From positions 1 to 64,000 of the forward strand of contig DATIPQ010000103.1 in the NCBI GenBank assembly GCA_035471785.1: a DNA stretch of 64,000 nt, in the 5' to 3' direction. Under the pieces are notes generated by a model that saw only the letters and a list, made by a program, of their open reading frames with translations, did not search any database and had not been told where the DNA came from. The position numbers and the translations under genes are program-made. Of this stretch, positions 9,204 through 16,774 are shown piece by piece. This DNA comes from Acidobacteriota bacterium (GTDB lineage Bacteria; Acidobacteriota; UBA6911; RPQK01; DATIPO01). Within the stretch, counting starts at the first letter, position 1, and each line of letters opens with the position of its first letter.

Positions 9204-9863
9204 CTAGACGACGCCGGGGCCCATTTCCTGGCGGATGCGGGTCTTGCTGGCGGCCCAGGAGCAGATGGGGCAGCGGGTCAAATCGTGGTTGCGGGCAGGA
9301 CAGTGTTCGCGTCCAAAATAGATGATCTGCAGATGCAGCTTGCTCCACAACGAGCGGTCGAAGACCTTCTTGAGATCTTTTTCAGTTTGGGTCACCGACT
9401 TGCCGTTGGAAAGTCCCCAGCGGGCGGCCAGACGGTGAATGTGGGTGTCGACCGGGAAGGCCGGTTGGCCGAAGGCTTGGGCCATGAGCACCGAAGCCGT
9501 CTTGCGGCCCACGCCGGGCAGTTCCTCCAGCTTCTCGAGATCGGCCGGCGGCTTGCCGCCGTACTCTCGGGCCAGACGTCGGGACATGGCCTTCAGGTTC
9601 TTGGCCTTGGTGGGGGCCAGTCCCACGGTCTTGATGATGTCGCGGATCTCCTCCACCTCCATCTCTGCCATCTTCTCGGCCGTGGGGGCACGCGAAAAGA
9701 GCACAGGGGTGACTTCATTGACCTTCTTATCGGTGGTCTGAGCGCTGAGAGCCACAGCGACCAGCAAGGTGAAGGGATCGACATGCTCCAGCGGAATAGG
9801 CGGATCAGGGTAAAGATCTCCCAGGATACGCACGATGCGTTCTGCTTTTTCAGCTCGGGTCAC
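9204..9863 (-). CDS. nth: Endonuclease III (DNA glycosylase/AP lyase), variant cysteine pattern
   Basis: Endonuclease III removes oxidised pyrimidines and cleaves the abasic site in base-excision repair. The GTG at 9863 gives 219 residues, close to the 211 of E. coli Nth; an in-frame ATG at 9923 would add an unconserved 20-residue leader. The helix-hairpin-helix LPGVGRKTA (115-123) carries the catalytic Lys121, and the GPD-type Asp139 is in FPVDTHIHR. The family's iron-sulphur loop is normally C-x6-C-x2-C-x5-C. Here there are only three cysteines, C188, C198 and C201, with wider spacing and no fourth Cys, so the cluster is probably absent or altered. The last 85 bases are duplicated at 38-122. 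Confidence 0.93.
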   Translation of the reverse strand: MTRAEKAERIVRILGDLYPDPPIPLEHVDPFTLLVAVALSAQTTDKKVNEVTPVLFSRAPTAEKMAEMEVEEIRDIIKTVGLAPTKAKNLKAMSRRLAREYGGKPPADLEKLEELPGVGRKTASVLMAQAFGQPAFPVDTHIHRLAARWGLSNGKSVTQTEKDLKKVFDRSLWSKLHLQIIYFGREHCPARNHDLTRCPICSWAASKTRIRQEMGPGVV

Positions 9864-9949
9864 GGGGCGAGAATTTACCACAGGCTGCCGCCAACGCCCA
9901 ACCTCCAAGTGTCCAACTTCCAAAACGGCGACGGGGTCAAGAAAAAAAA

Positions 9950-10075
9950 GAGCGGAATGCGGGAGAGCGCGAGGCTTAGGAGGTGGGTATCAAGACAGTT
10001 TGGGGCCAGCCTCGAAGGGGAGCCGAACGGAGGGGTTGCCGTGTCGGCCGGTCGCTCTTCTTCCGCATTCCGCTC
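9950..10075. repeat. Inverted repeat, 17-bp arms
   Basis: The arm GAGCGGAATGCGGgAGA at 9950-9966 is the reverse complement of 10059-10075 with one mismatch, leaving a 92-base interior. The interior contains no gene. It lies next to a second inverted-repeat element (10091-10262), so the two may be remnants of related small mobile sequences. Confidence 0.5.
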
Positions 10076-10090
10076 AGCGGGGGGATCGTG

Positions 10091-10262
10091 GAGAGAAGAC
10101 AGAGGACGGAACACGGCAAAGGGGGGAGGATGAAAGATTCTCGAGAAGCGCGGGCTACGCTTCGGGGCTAAGAATCCCATTCTTTTCGGGGATCGCACCT
10201 GAACGGCGGGCAACCGCCGGTATGATCCGGGGCGTTACGTGTTCCGTCCTCCGTCTTCTCTC
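10091..10262. repeat. MITE-like element with 25-bp terminal inverted repeats
   Basis: GAGAGAAGACAGAGGACGGAACACG-type arms at 10091-10115 and 10238-10262 are inverted copies with one mismatch in 25. The 172-bp unit contains a nested fold: GATTCT (10136-10141) pairs with AGAATC (10171-10176), and GAAGCG (10145-10150) pairs with CGCTTC (10158-10163). It encodes nothing. Size, arm length and internal symmetry fit a non-autonomous miniature transposable element or a structured repeat. No clear target-site duplication is visible, and no second copy occurs in the window, so mobility is inference. Confidence 0.45.
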
Positions 10263-10489
10263 GGTTGTCTCCCGCAGCAACGGGACGCCTATGTGTTGAA
10301 AAGGTTCTTCAATCCGGCGCGACTTCGCGCCGTCGCTTGGTTCAACGTTTGGCCTCGGCCTTTCCCCTCATATTTTTTTCAAAAAATTTTCGACAGGGCA
10401 TTCGACCGCCTATTGGCGGCCATCCAGGGAAGAATCTGGCACAATGAGGAAAAGGCTCTTTCCCAGCGCCGAAAAAGGAGAAAGCACCA

Positions 10490-11317
10490 ATGTCGACACC
10501 TCGGATTTGGACCGCACTCATAGCCGGACTGCTGCTGGCAGCCGCTGCCTGCAACAACCACTCCGCTACCCAGGTGGCGGAGGATGCCCAAGCAGGGATC
10601 ATCTTCGACAAGGTCACCGACCTCACCTATCCCTTTGACGAGCAGACCATCTACTGGCCCACCGCCGAGGGGTTCGAGTTTCACAAGGGGCCGGAGGGAG
10701 TTACCGACAAGGGCTATTTCTACAATGCCAACACCTTCCAGGCCGCAGAACACGGCGGCACCCACCTGGATGCCCCCTACCATTTCTACGAGGGCGGGCA
10801 CAAGGTGGGCGAGATCCCGCCTGAGCAGTTGACGGGCCCGGCCCTGGTGGTCGACGTCTCGGAGCAAGTCTCCAGCGACCGCGACTATCTGATTTCGCTG
10901 CAGGACTTGCAGGACTGGGAATCCTCCAACGGCTCCATCGAGGAAGGCGACATCGTCTTGCTGCGTACCGGCTTCGGCCGTTACTGGCCTGACGCCGAGC
11001 AGTACCTGGGCACGGCTGAAAAGGGCCAGCAGGCGGTGGCGTCCCTGAGCTTTCCCGGGCTCTCGGAGGAGGCCGCCAGGTGGTTAGCCGAGGAGCGCAG
11101 GATCGCCGGCGTGGGCATTGACACGGCCAGCATCGACTTCGGACGCTCGCAGGACTTCACGGCCCATGTGGCCCTGGCCAGCCGCAACGTCCTCATCTTC
11201 GAAAACGTCGCCAATCTTGACCAGTTGCAGCCCCGCGGCTCCTATGTGGTGGCGCTTCCCATGAAAATCCAAGAGGGCTCGGGAGCCCCCTTGCGCATCA
11301 TCGCCTTGACACCTTGA
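10490..11317 (+). CDS. Cyclase-family (kynurenine formamidase-like) lipoprotein
   Basis: This 275-residue protein starts with a lipoprotein signal peptide; the lipobox LAAAAC puts the modified cysteine at residue 21. The body matches the metal-dependent cyclase/KynB family: the signature H-x3-H-x-D-x3-H is HGGTHLDAPYH, with H88, H92, D94 and H98, and a second conserved segment is GVGIDTASID. AAGGAG lies about 9 bases before the ATG. Family members hydrolyse N-formylkynurenine or related cyclic or amide substrates. An exported, membrane-anchored member must act on an extracytoplasmic substrate, which I cannot name. A cytoplasmic relative is encoded at 19852-20508. Confidence 0.85.
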   Translation: MSTPRIWTALIAGLLLAAAACNNHSATQVAEDAQAGIIFDKVTDLTYPFDEQTIYWPTAEGFEFHKGPEGVTDKGYFYNANTFQAAEHGGTHLDAPYHFYEGGHKVGEIPPEQLTGPALVVDVSEQVSSDRDYLISLQDLQDWESSNGSIEEGDIVLLRTGFGRYWPDAEQYLGTAEKGQQAVASLSFPGLSEEAARWLAEERRIAGVGIDTASIDFGRSQDFTAHVALASRNVLIFENVANLDQLQPRGSYVVALPMKIQEGSGAPLRIIALTP

Positions 11318-11324
11318 GCGGGTC

Positions 11325-12632
11325 TTAAGATTCGACCGCAGGGCGCCGGGTTCGGTAGCGGCGTTGCTCCACTGCCAGGTAGCCGCATCCTGCCAGACGT
11401 CCCGTCAGGTAAGCGGCGGCGGCGGCCACGGCGCCAGTCCAGTCGAAGAGATAGAGTCCGCACAGCATCGAGGCCACGATGACCGCGATCTCCAGAGCCG
11501 AAGACCCGGTGATGGGTCCGGTGCGCTTGATCGCCACCAGCACCGACCGCTGCCATACCAGGGTCACCGTCAAAGCCGGCATCACGCACATGATCTGGGT
11601 CGGCAGAAGAGCGAAGGCGGCCAGGTCGGGGGAGAGGCCTGAAATGTCCTGGTACCAGACCGTCGCCAGAGGGGTGAAGGCCAGCAAGGCCAAGGCTCCG
11701 CTGGTGGAAGCGCCCAGCATGACGGCGAAGCGGCGCAGAATGCCTTCGTTTTCTCCTTTGGAGCCCATCAAGGCAATGGCGGCTTCCTGGTAGGACAGCC
11801 CGAAGGCTCTGAAGATGAAGACCAGCGAGTTGATGACGGGCAAGACCGCCAACGATTCCAGCGGCAGCCTGCCCAGCCCGGCCAGAAAGCTTGTCAGTGG
11901 ATGCACCGCCAGGGCCAGGATCGCGGTCACGGCCAGTGGATAGTAAAAGTGGGTGAGGGCGCCAATGGTCACATCGCCGGCCTGCGTCTCGCCTTCCTTT
12001 TCCATCAACTCGGCCACCACCGGACCTGCCATCACACGAGCGGCCAAGGCCTCCACCGATACCCCCGCCGTGAGTGCCAGTCCGCCCACCAGGGCGCCCG
12101 GCAAATCGCTCCAGAAGCCGGCCGCAAAAGCGCAGACCGCCATCGCCAGCAGGCGCAGGACGGTTCCAAGGGCCACCTGGCGGGTCTTTCCCCCGGCGAT
12201 GAGGACGCCCTGATAAAAGCGCCGCACCCCTACCATGGCGGGCCAGGGCAGAAGCAAGAGGATGGTCCAGCGGGAGAGCTGGCCCACCTCTACCGGGACG
12301 TCCATGACGTTGGCGGTCAGCCAAGGCATGAGCGAGGTCGACCCGGCCAGCAGCATGAGAACGGTGATGGAAGCGTTGAGGACGTTGTTGAAGCGCCTCA
12401 GCTTGAAGAACGAAAGGCGGTCGCGAACCAGCGCGGTGGCCGCGGTCAGCATGTTGATGATGGGCGACTCGACGACCAAGGCCACCGAGTAGGCCAGTCC
12501 ATAGGCGGCCAGATTGATCTTGGCGTCCGGCAGACGCGCGATGACGGCGGCCAGCAGAGGGCCCTCCACCGACATCATGAGCCAAGTCATGGCCAGCGGC
12601 ATCCAGAACTGGAATATCCTGCCGTAGGTCAA
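11325..12632 (-). CDS. ANK/MATE-like multi-helix transporter (MOP superfamily)
   Basis: The product has about 12 hydrophobic helices over 435 residues. Conserved-looking segments near the start (MPLAMTWLMMSVEGP, ARLPDA, LAAYGLAYS, ESPIINML) resemble the progressive-ankylosis (ANKH) branch of the MOP flippase/exporter superfamily, where animal members are linked to pyrophosphate, citrate or ATP export. Resemblance to MATE drug exporters is more distant. The TTG at 12632, with GGGGGA just upstream, is preferred because a longer frame would overlap the divergent gene starting at 12715; the ATG at 12602 is an alternative. It converges with the cyclase lipoprotein gene, ending 7 bases from it. The substrate is unknown. 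Confidence 0.75.
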   Translation of the reverse strand: MTYGRIFQFWMPLAMTWLMMSVEGPLLAAVIARLPDAKINLAAYGLAYSVALVVESPIINMLTAATALVRDRLSFFKLRRFNNVLNASITVLMLLAGSTSLMPWLTANVMDVPVEVGQLSRWTILLLLPWPAMVGVRRFYQGVLIAGGKTRQVALGTVLRLLAMAVCAFAAGFWSDLPGALVGGLALTAGVSVEALAARVMAGPVVAELMEKEGETQAGDVTIGALTHFYYPLAVTAILALAVHPLTSFLAGLGRLPLESLAVLPVINSLVFIFRAFGLSYQEAAIALMGSKGENEGILRRFAVMLGASTSGALALLAFTPLATVWYQDISGLSPDLAAFALLPTQIMCVMPALTVTLVWQRSVLVAIKRTGPITGSSALEIAVIVASMLCGLYLFDWTGAVAAAAAYLTGRLAGCGYLAVEQRRYRTRRPAVES

Positions 12633-12714
12633 GCATCCCCCAAAAAACTTCGAGACGCCAGGCAGTGTAGCGGGGATTCCGTTATTGTGGAAGGATGGAG
12701 CGGAGGCGATAGGG

Positions 12715-13128
12715 ATGTACGATTTCCAACCGTTTTTCGAGTTCGTATCAGGCCTGGTGGCAGTGTTGCTGATCTGGATGGCGGCAGCACTGCTCATCGC
12801 CGCCCTCCTGCTGGTGATCGCCTACCGCCGCATCAAGCGCATCGAACTGCCGCCGGACGCCGATTTTTGGGTGGCCATCCGGGCCGTCCCTCTCTACTTG
12901 GTGGTGGCTCTCGACCTGCTCGACTTCGCCCTCGACTTCCTCTCGGCGCCCATCGGATGGATAGTGCTCACCCATTTCGGACTGACGCCTTTGCGCAATA
13001 CCTCGGTGGTAGAGATGCTCATCCCCTTCACTCAGCCCATCCCCACCCTCACCCTGGCCTGGCTTGGCGCCCGCCTGTTGGGCTGGGGCGAATCGTCGAC
13101 ACCGGCCCGCGTCATCGAGCTGGAGTAG
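12715..13128 (+). CDS. Small membrane protein of unknown function
   Basis: This 137-residue protein has a strong hydrophobic helix near the N-terminus (about 12-37), an Arg/Lys-rich cytoplasmic turn (YRRIKRIELP) and further hydrophobic segments at about 48-75 and 95-115. The ATG at 12715 is preceded by GGAGG about 8 bases away; a TTG 30 bases upstream is a weaker start. It is divergent from the ANK/MATE-like gene and converges with feoB. I recognise no family. Confidence 0.7.
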   Translation: MYDFQPFFEFVSGLVAVLLIWMAAALLIAALLLVIAYRRIKRIELPPDADFWVAIRAVPLYLVVALDLLDFALDFLSAPIGWIVLTHFGLTPLRNTSVVEMLIPFTQPIPTLTLAWLGARLLGWGESSTPARVIELE

Positions 13129-13144
13129 GGGACCGGAACTCTGC

Positions 13145-15109
13145 TCAGGCGGCCAGCCAAAGAGTGGCGTGGTAAGTGATCCAGGAAGCGCAGTAGGCGA
13201 TCACGAACATTCCGCCGAAAGCCAGGGCCGGCAAGCGCCAATTCCCGGTCTCGCGACGCATGACCGCCAGGGTGGAGACGCACTGCAGGGCGAAAATGAA
13301 GAAGGCCAGCAGCGAAAGGGCCACGGCCAACCTCTGTGCCCCGGTGGCCTGGTCGGGAGGCACGCTGGGCGGGGCCAAACGGCTGCGCAGCGTGCTGACC
13401 AGGGCCGTTTCGTCCTCTTCCTCCACCGAGTAGATCTGGGCCAAGGTGGCGATGATGACTTCGCGGGCGGCCAGCGAGGCCACGATGCCCACCGAGATGC
13501 GCCAGTCGAATCCGATGGGCTCGAAGACGGGCTCCAGCAGTTTCCCGGTCGAAGCCGCCAGCGAGTGTTCCAGTTGGTAGGCCTGATAGGCCTGCCGTCC
13601 CTGGGCTTCAACGTGAGCCGGCACCTCGACGCGGGGGAAGGTGAGCATCGCCCAAAGCAGGATGGAGGCCGCCAGGATAATGGTTCCGGCCCGGCGCAAG
13701 AAGCTGGAAACCGGCATCCATACGCCCCTCCACAAGACCCGGGCGGTGGGGCGGCGGTAAGGGGGCAACTCGACGAAGAAAGGCATCGACTGACCCTTCA
13801 AGGGCCCGCGCCGCAGCCAGGTGGCGGCCAGCAAGGCGGCCAGCGCTCCCGCCAGGTAGAGACCCATCATGACCAGTCCCTGCAGGTTGAGAAAACCGGC
13901 CACCGTCTGCGAGGGAACGAAGGCCGCGATGAGCACGGCGTAGACGGGCAGGCGGGCCGAGCAGGTCATGAAAGGCGTCACCAGTATGGTGGCCATACGC
14001 TGTCGTCGATCGGGAATGGAGCGGGTGGCCATGATCCCGGGAATGGCGCAGGCGTAGCCGGAGAGCAGGGAAACGAAGCTCCGTCCATCCAGCCCCGCCC
14101 AGCTCATGAGGCGGTCCACCAGGAAGACGGCGCGGCTCATGTAGCCCACCTGCTCAAAGAAGGTCAGCAACAGGAAGAGCAGGGCGATCTGGGGAACAAA
14201 GACGATGACGCTGCCCACTCCGGTAAGCACGCCGTCGACAAGGATGTCGCGCAGCATTCCGGCGGGAAGCAGCGTCGTCAAGTAGCCGCCGAGCATGCCC
14301 ACCGCGCTGTCCAGGCCGTCCATCATGGGCTGGGCCCAGGAGAAAATGGACTGGAAGAAAAAGAGCATGACGGCCAGGAACGTGATGACTCCCGTCACCG
14401 GATGCAGCATCCAGCGGTCGAGAGTATCGGTGAAGGGCGTGCCCGCGACCGGCGAGCGATAGGCCTGGCGCAGAATCTCGTCGCCCCAGGCGAAGCGCTG
14501 GGCGGGATCGTCGGGAACGGGACTCTCGGGCATGGGCGGGTAGAGGGCGCGGGGGCTGAGAAGGCGCTGCTTGAGGCTCTCGATGCCGCGTCCGCGGTTG
14601 GCCACCACCGGCTCCACCGGGATGCCCAGCAAGCGTTCCAGCTTGTGCGGATCGACGCGTCCGCGGCGGGACTCGATCTCGTCGATCATGGTCAGCACCA
14701 GCACCACCGGCAATCCCAGCTCCATGACCGCGCCCAGCAAGGGCAAGGAACGCGAAAGCGAGGTGCTGTCGGCCACGAAGAGCACGGCGTCCGGCTGCGG
14801 CTCGGAAGCCAGGCGCCCGCGAAGAAAATTCAAGGTCAGCCGCTCTTCAGGCGAATGGGGATCGAGGCTGTAGGTTCCGGGAAGGTCGATGATTTCAACC
14901 TGGGTGCCGTCGACTCCGCGCAGCGTCCCCACCGCCAACTCGACGGTGACGCCGGCGTAGTTGGCCACTTTGCTGCGCAGTCCGGTGAGGGCGTTGAAGA
15001 CGGTGGTCTTTCCCGAGTTGGGACTGCCCACCAGAGCCACGCGGCGTTGCGAGTTGAGCACTGGCAAAACCGCGTCGGGGGCATCCTGATGGCAAGACGG
15101 CCCGCTCAC
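13145..15109 (-). CDS. feoB: Ferrous iron transport protein B
   Basis: FeoB is the inner-membrane Fe(II) transporter with an N-terminal G domain. The 654 residues show G1 GSPNSGKTT (28-36), G3 DLPG (75-78), a G4 motif TMID at 140-143, then the polytopic core with two Gate domains. The usual G4 motif is N-x-x-D, so Thr140 replaces the base-contacting Asn, which may weaken guanine specificity. The gene overlaps feoA by 4 bases (ATGA), indicating translational coupling. Iron control through the Fur-like box at 15480-15494 is likely. At 654 residues it is shorter than the E. coli protein (773). Confidence 0.95.
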   Translation of the reverse strand: MSGPSCHQDAPDAVLPVLNSQRRVALVGSPNSGKTTVFNALTGLRSKVANYAGVTVELAVGTLRGVDGTQVEIIDLPGTYSLDPHSPEERLTLNFLRGRLASEPQPDAVLFVADSTSLSRSLPLLGAVMELGLPVVLVLTMIDEIESRRGRVDPHKLERLLGIPVEPVVANRGRGIESLKQRLLSPRALYPPMPESPVPDDPAQRFAWGDEILRQAYRSPVAGTPFTDTLDRWMLHPVTGVITFLAVMLFFFQSIFSWAQPMMDGLDSAVGMLGGYLTTLLPAGMLRDILVDGVLTGVGSVIVFVPQIALLFLLLTFFEQVGYMSRAVFLVDRLMSWAGLDGRSFVSLLSGYACAIPGIMATRSIPDRRQRMATILVTPFMTCSARLPVYAVLIAAFVPSQTVAGFLNLQGLVMMGLYLAGALAALLAATWLRRGPLKGQSMPFFVELPPYRRPTARVLWRGVWMPVSSFLRRAGTIILAASILLWAMLTFPRVEVPAHVEAQGRQAYQAYQLEHSLAASTGKLLEPVFEPIGFDWRISVGIVASLAAREVIIATLAQIYSVEEEDETALVSTLRSRLAPPSVPPDQATGAQRLAVALSLLAFFIFALQCVSTLAVMRRETGNWRLPALAFGGMFVIAYCASWITYHATLWLAA

Positions 15110-15465
15110 ACGTCGTCCTTTCGGACGGAGCCGTTGCGATTGCCGTTTCCGTTGCCGTTGCGGTAGGTGGCGTCGCCCGCCATGCGCCCTTCAAGTTCGT
15201 CCAGCAGGACAAAAATGCAGCAGGACTCGCTGCGCCGCAGGCAAATGCGGGTGTTGCGGACTTCGTATTCCACCGGGTCCCGCAGGGGCGAACAGCGGCG
15301 CACCTCTACGCGGCTTCCGGGCACGAAGCCCAAATCCCGCAGCCGATGACAAAAGGGGTGATCTTGATCCATTCCGCAGACACGCCCGCATTGGCCCGTG
15401 GCCAAGGCGGAAAGCCGCACGGGCCGGGGGTTCTGCTGGTTGTGCCGGGTGGTTGCCATCGCCAT
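15106..15465 (-). CDS. feoA: Ferrous iron transport protein A
   Basis: FeoA is a small SH3-like cytoplasmic protein that supports FeoB. The core (RLSALATGQ...LRDLGFVPGSRVEVRR...) is the classic FeoA fold, followed by a Cys pair (SCCIFV). The ATG at 15465 is preceded by AGAGGT 6 bases away and gives 119 residues; longer frames run into the upstream regulatory region. The C-terminus is an unusual Asn/Gly-rich tail (NGNGNGNRNG) made by a short imperfect repeat at about 15129-15163; it is not part of the FeoA fold. It is first in the feoAB operon. Confidence 0.93.
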   Translation of the reverse strand: MAMATTRHNQQNPRPVRLSALATGQCGRVCGMDQDHPFCHRLRDLGFVPGSRVEVRRCSPLRDPVEYEVRNTRICLRRSESCCIFVLLDELEGRMAGDATYRNGNGNGNRNGSVRKDDV

Positions 15466-15479
15466 CCGTGACCTCTTTT

Positions 15480-15494
15480 TGAAAACCATTCTCA
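15480..15494 (-). promoter_or_regulatory. Possible Fur box upstream of feoA
   Basis: TGAAAACCATTCTCA matches the 7-1-7 Fur consensus TGATAATNATTATCA at 11 of 14 fixed positions. It is flanked by TTTTT and AAAAA, extending the palindrome. The box lies 15 bases upstream of the feoA ATG, where repressor binding would block transcription or initiation. Fur control of feoAB is common knowledge; this site itself is inferred. Confidence 0.55.
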
Positions 15495-15653
15495 AAAAGC
15501 AAGCCGAGTATAGCATGCCTGGCGGAAGAAAAGCCAACCTTGAAATAAGGGCCTGTCAAAAGATAGACATTGGCCTGGGACTTCCCTGTCGGATAGAATT
15601 GACGCATTTGGGGCCGGTTGGTATAGTGCGCGTTTAGTTTTGGGGGAGACTTT

Positions 15654-16757
15654 GTGAACTCGAAGGTCAGGCAAGCGCTGGATCGTTTCAATATCCCTGT
15701 GAAGCGTTCCGAAGCTTCGCAGCGACAGCGCAAAATCTACCAGTTGAAGACCACTCTGCGCGAGTGGAAGATGGCCGTCAAGTCCATTTATTCCACCCGC
15801 CATCCCCTTCTCGCCCACATCATCCCCATGCGGCGCTGCAACCTGGCCTGCACCTACTGCAATGAGTTCGACGACCATTCCGATCCGGTTCCCATCGAGG
15901 AGATGAACCGCCGCATCGACCGTTTGGCGGAACTGGGGACGGCCATCGTCACCATCAGCGGCGGCGAGCCCCTCATGCATCCTCACATCGAGGACGTCAT
16001 CCGCCGCATCCGCAAGCGCGGCATGCTGGCGGGGATGATCTCCAACGGCTATCTCATGAGCCGTCAGCGCATCGAGTCGCTCAACGAGGCCGGTCTGGAG
16101 CACCTTCAGATCAGCATCGACAACGTCGACCCCGACGAGGTGTCGAAGAAGAGCCTCAAGGTTTTGGACAAGAAGCTCCGCTACCTGGCCGAATTCGCCA
16201 AGTTCAAGGTCAACATCAACTCGGTACTGGGTTCGGGCGTGGAAGACCCCGAGGACGCCTACATCATCGCCCGCCGAGCCGACCAATTGGGCTTTACCTG
16301 CACCGTGGGCATCATCCACGACGGCAGCGGCCACATGGAGCCCTTGGGCGACCGGGAAGTGGCGGTCTACGAGGCCGTGAAGATGATGGCCAAGAAGGGC
16401 TACTCGCGCATGAACCGCATCTTCCAGGAGAACCTGGTCAAGGGCAAGCCCAACAACTGGCGCTGCCGGGCAGGGGCCCGCTATCTCTACATCTGCGAAG
16501 ACGGCCTGGTTCACTATTGCTCTCAGCAAAGAGGCTATCCCGGCATTCCGCTGCAGGACTACACCCAAGACCACATCGACCGGGAATTCCTCACCGAAAA
16601 GTCCTGCGCCCCCTACTGCACGATCGCCTGCGTCCACACCGCCTCCACGGCCGACATGTGGAGAGCTCCTCAAAAGAAGGTCTTCGTACCGAATGGCGAG
16701 GAGAAAAAGCAGCCCGGCGGCCCGAGTGTGGTGGAAGATCTGCTGCAACTGGAATAG
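15654..16757 (+). CDS. Radical SAM protein with SPASM-like C-terminal cysteines
   Basis: The motif C-x3-C-x2-C (RCNLACTYC, C62, C66, C69) binds the 4Fe-4S cluster that cleaves S-adenosylmethionine, and TISGGEPL is the SAM-binding GGE segment. Near the end, a second set of cysteines (WRCRAG, YICEDG, HYCSQQ, CAPYCTIAC) suggests auxiliary clusters as in SPASM/Twitch proteins. The protein has 367 residues and starts at a GTG with GGGGGAG close upstream. It sits alone between feoA and the D-aminoacylase gene. The overall form resembles HpnH-like and peptide-modifying enzymes; I see no precursor-peptide gene beside it, so the substrate is unknown. Confidence 0.85.
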   Translation: MNSKVRQALDRFNIPVKRSEASQRQRKIYQLKTTLREWKMAVKSIYSTRHPLLAHIIPMRRCNLACTYCNEFDDHSDPVPIEEMNRRIDRLAELGTAIVTISGGEPLMHPHIEDVIRRIRKRGMLAGMISNGYLMSRQRIESLNEAGLEHLQISIDNVDPDEVSKKSLKVLDKKLRYLAEFAKFKVNINSVLGSGVEDPEDAYIIARRADQLGFTCTVGIIHDGSGHMEPLGDREVAVYEAVKMMAKKGYSRMNRIFQENLVKGKPNNWRCRAGARYLYICEDGLVHYCSQQRGYPGIPLQDYTQDHIDREFLTEKSCAPYCTIACVHTASTADMWRAPQKKVFVPNGEEKKQPGGPSVVEDLLQLE

Positions 16758-16774
16758 CTGCCTGAAGCCGGGTT

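Larger units (their letters stand above)
9864..10489. other. Non-coding stretch with nested inverted repeats
   Basis: No convincing gene lies in these 626 bases between divergent genes. The segment has two sets of long inverted repeats (9950-10075 and 10091-10262) and an 8-bp GC hairpin at 10315-10332 (CGGCGCGA, loop CT, TCGCGCCG). An AT-rich patch with T and A runs at 10370-10388 is the likeliest promoter region for the lipoprotein gene at 10490. Open frames here lack ribosome sites and have low-complexity, Arg/Gly-rich products. Confidence 0.6.

Noticed and set aside
13064-15166. A 700-codon plus-strand open frame opposite feoB
   Set aside because: It is a high-GC antisense shadow: Gly/Gln/His-rich, no domain, and feoB on the other strand has all G motifs and full length.
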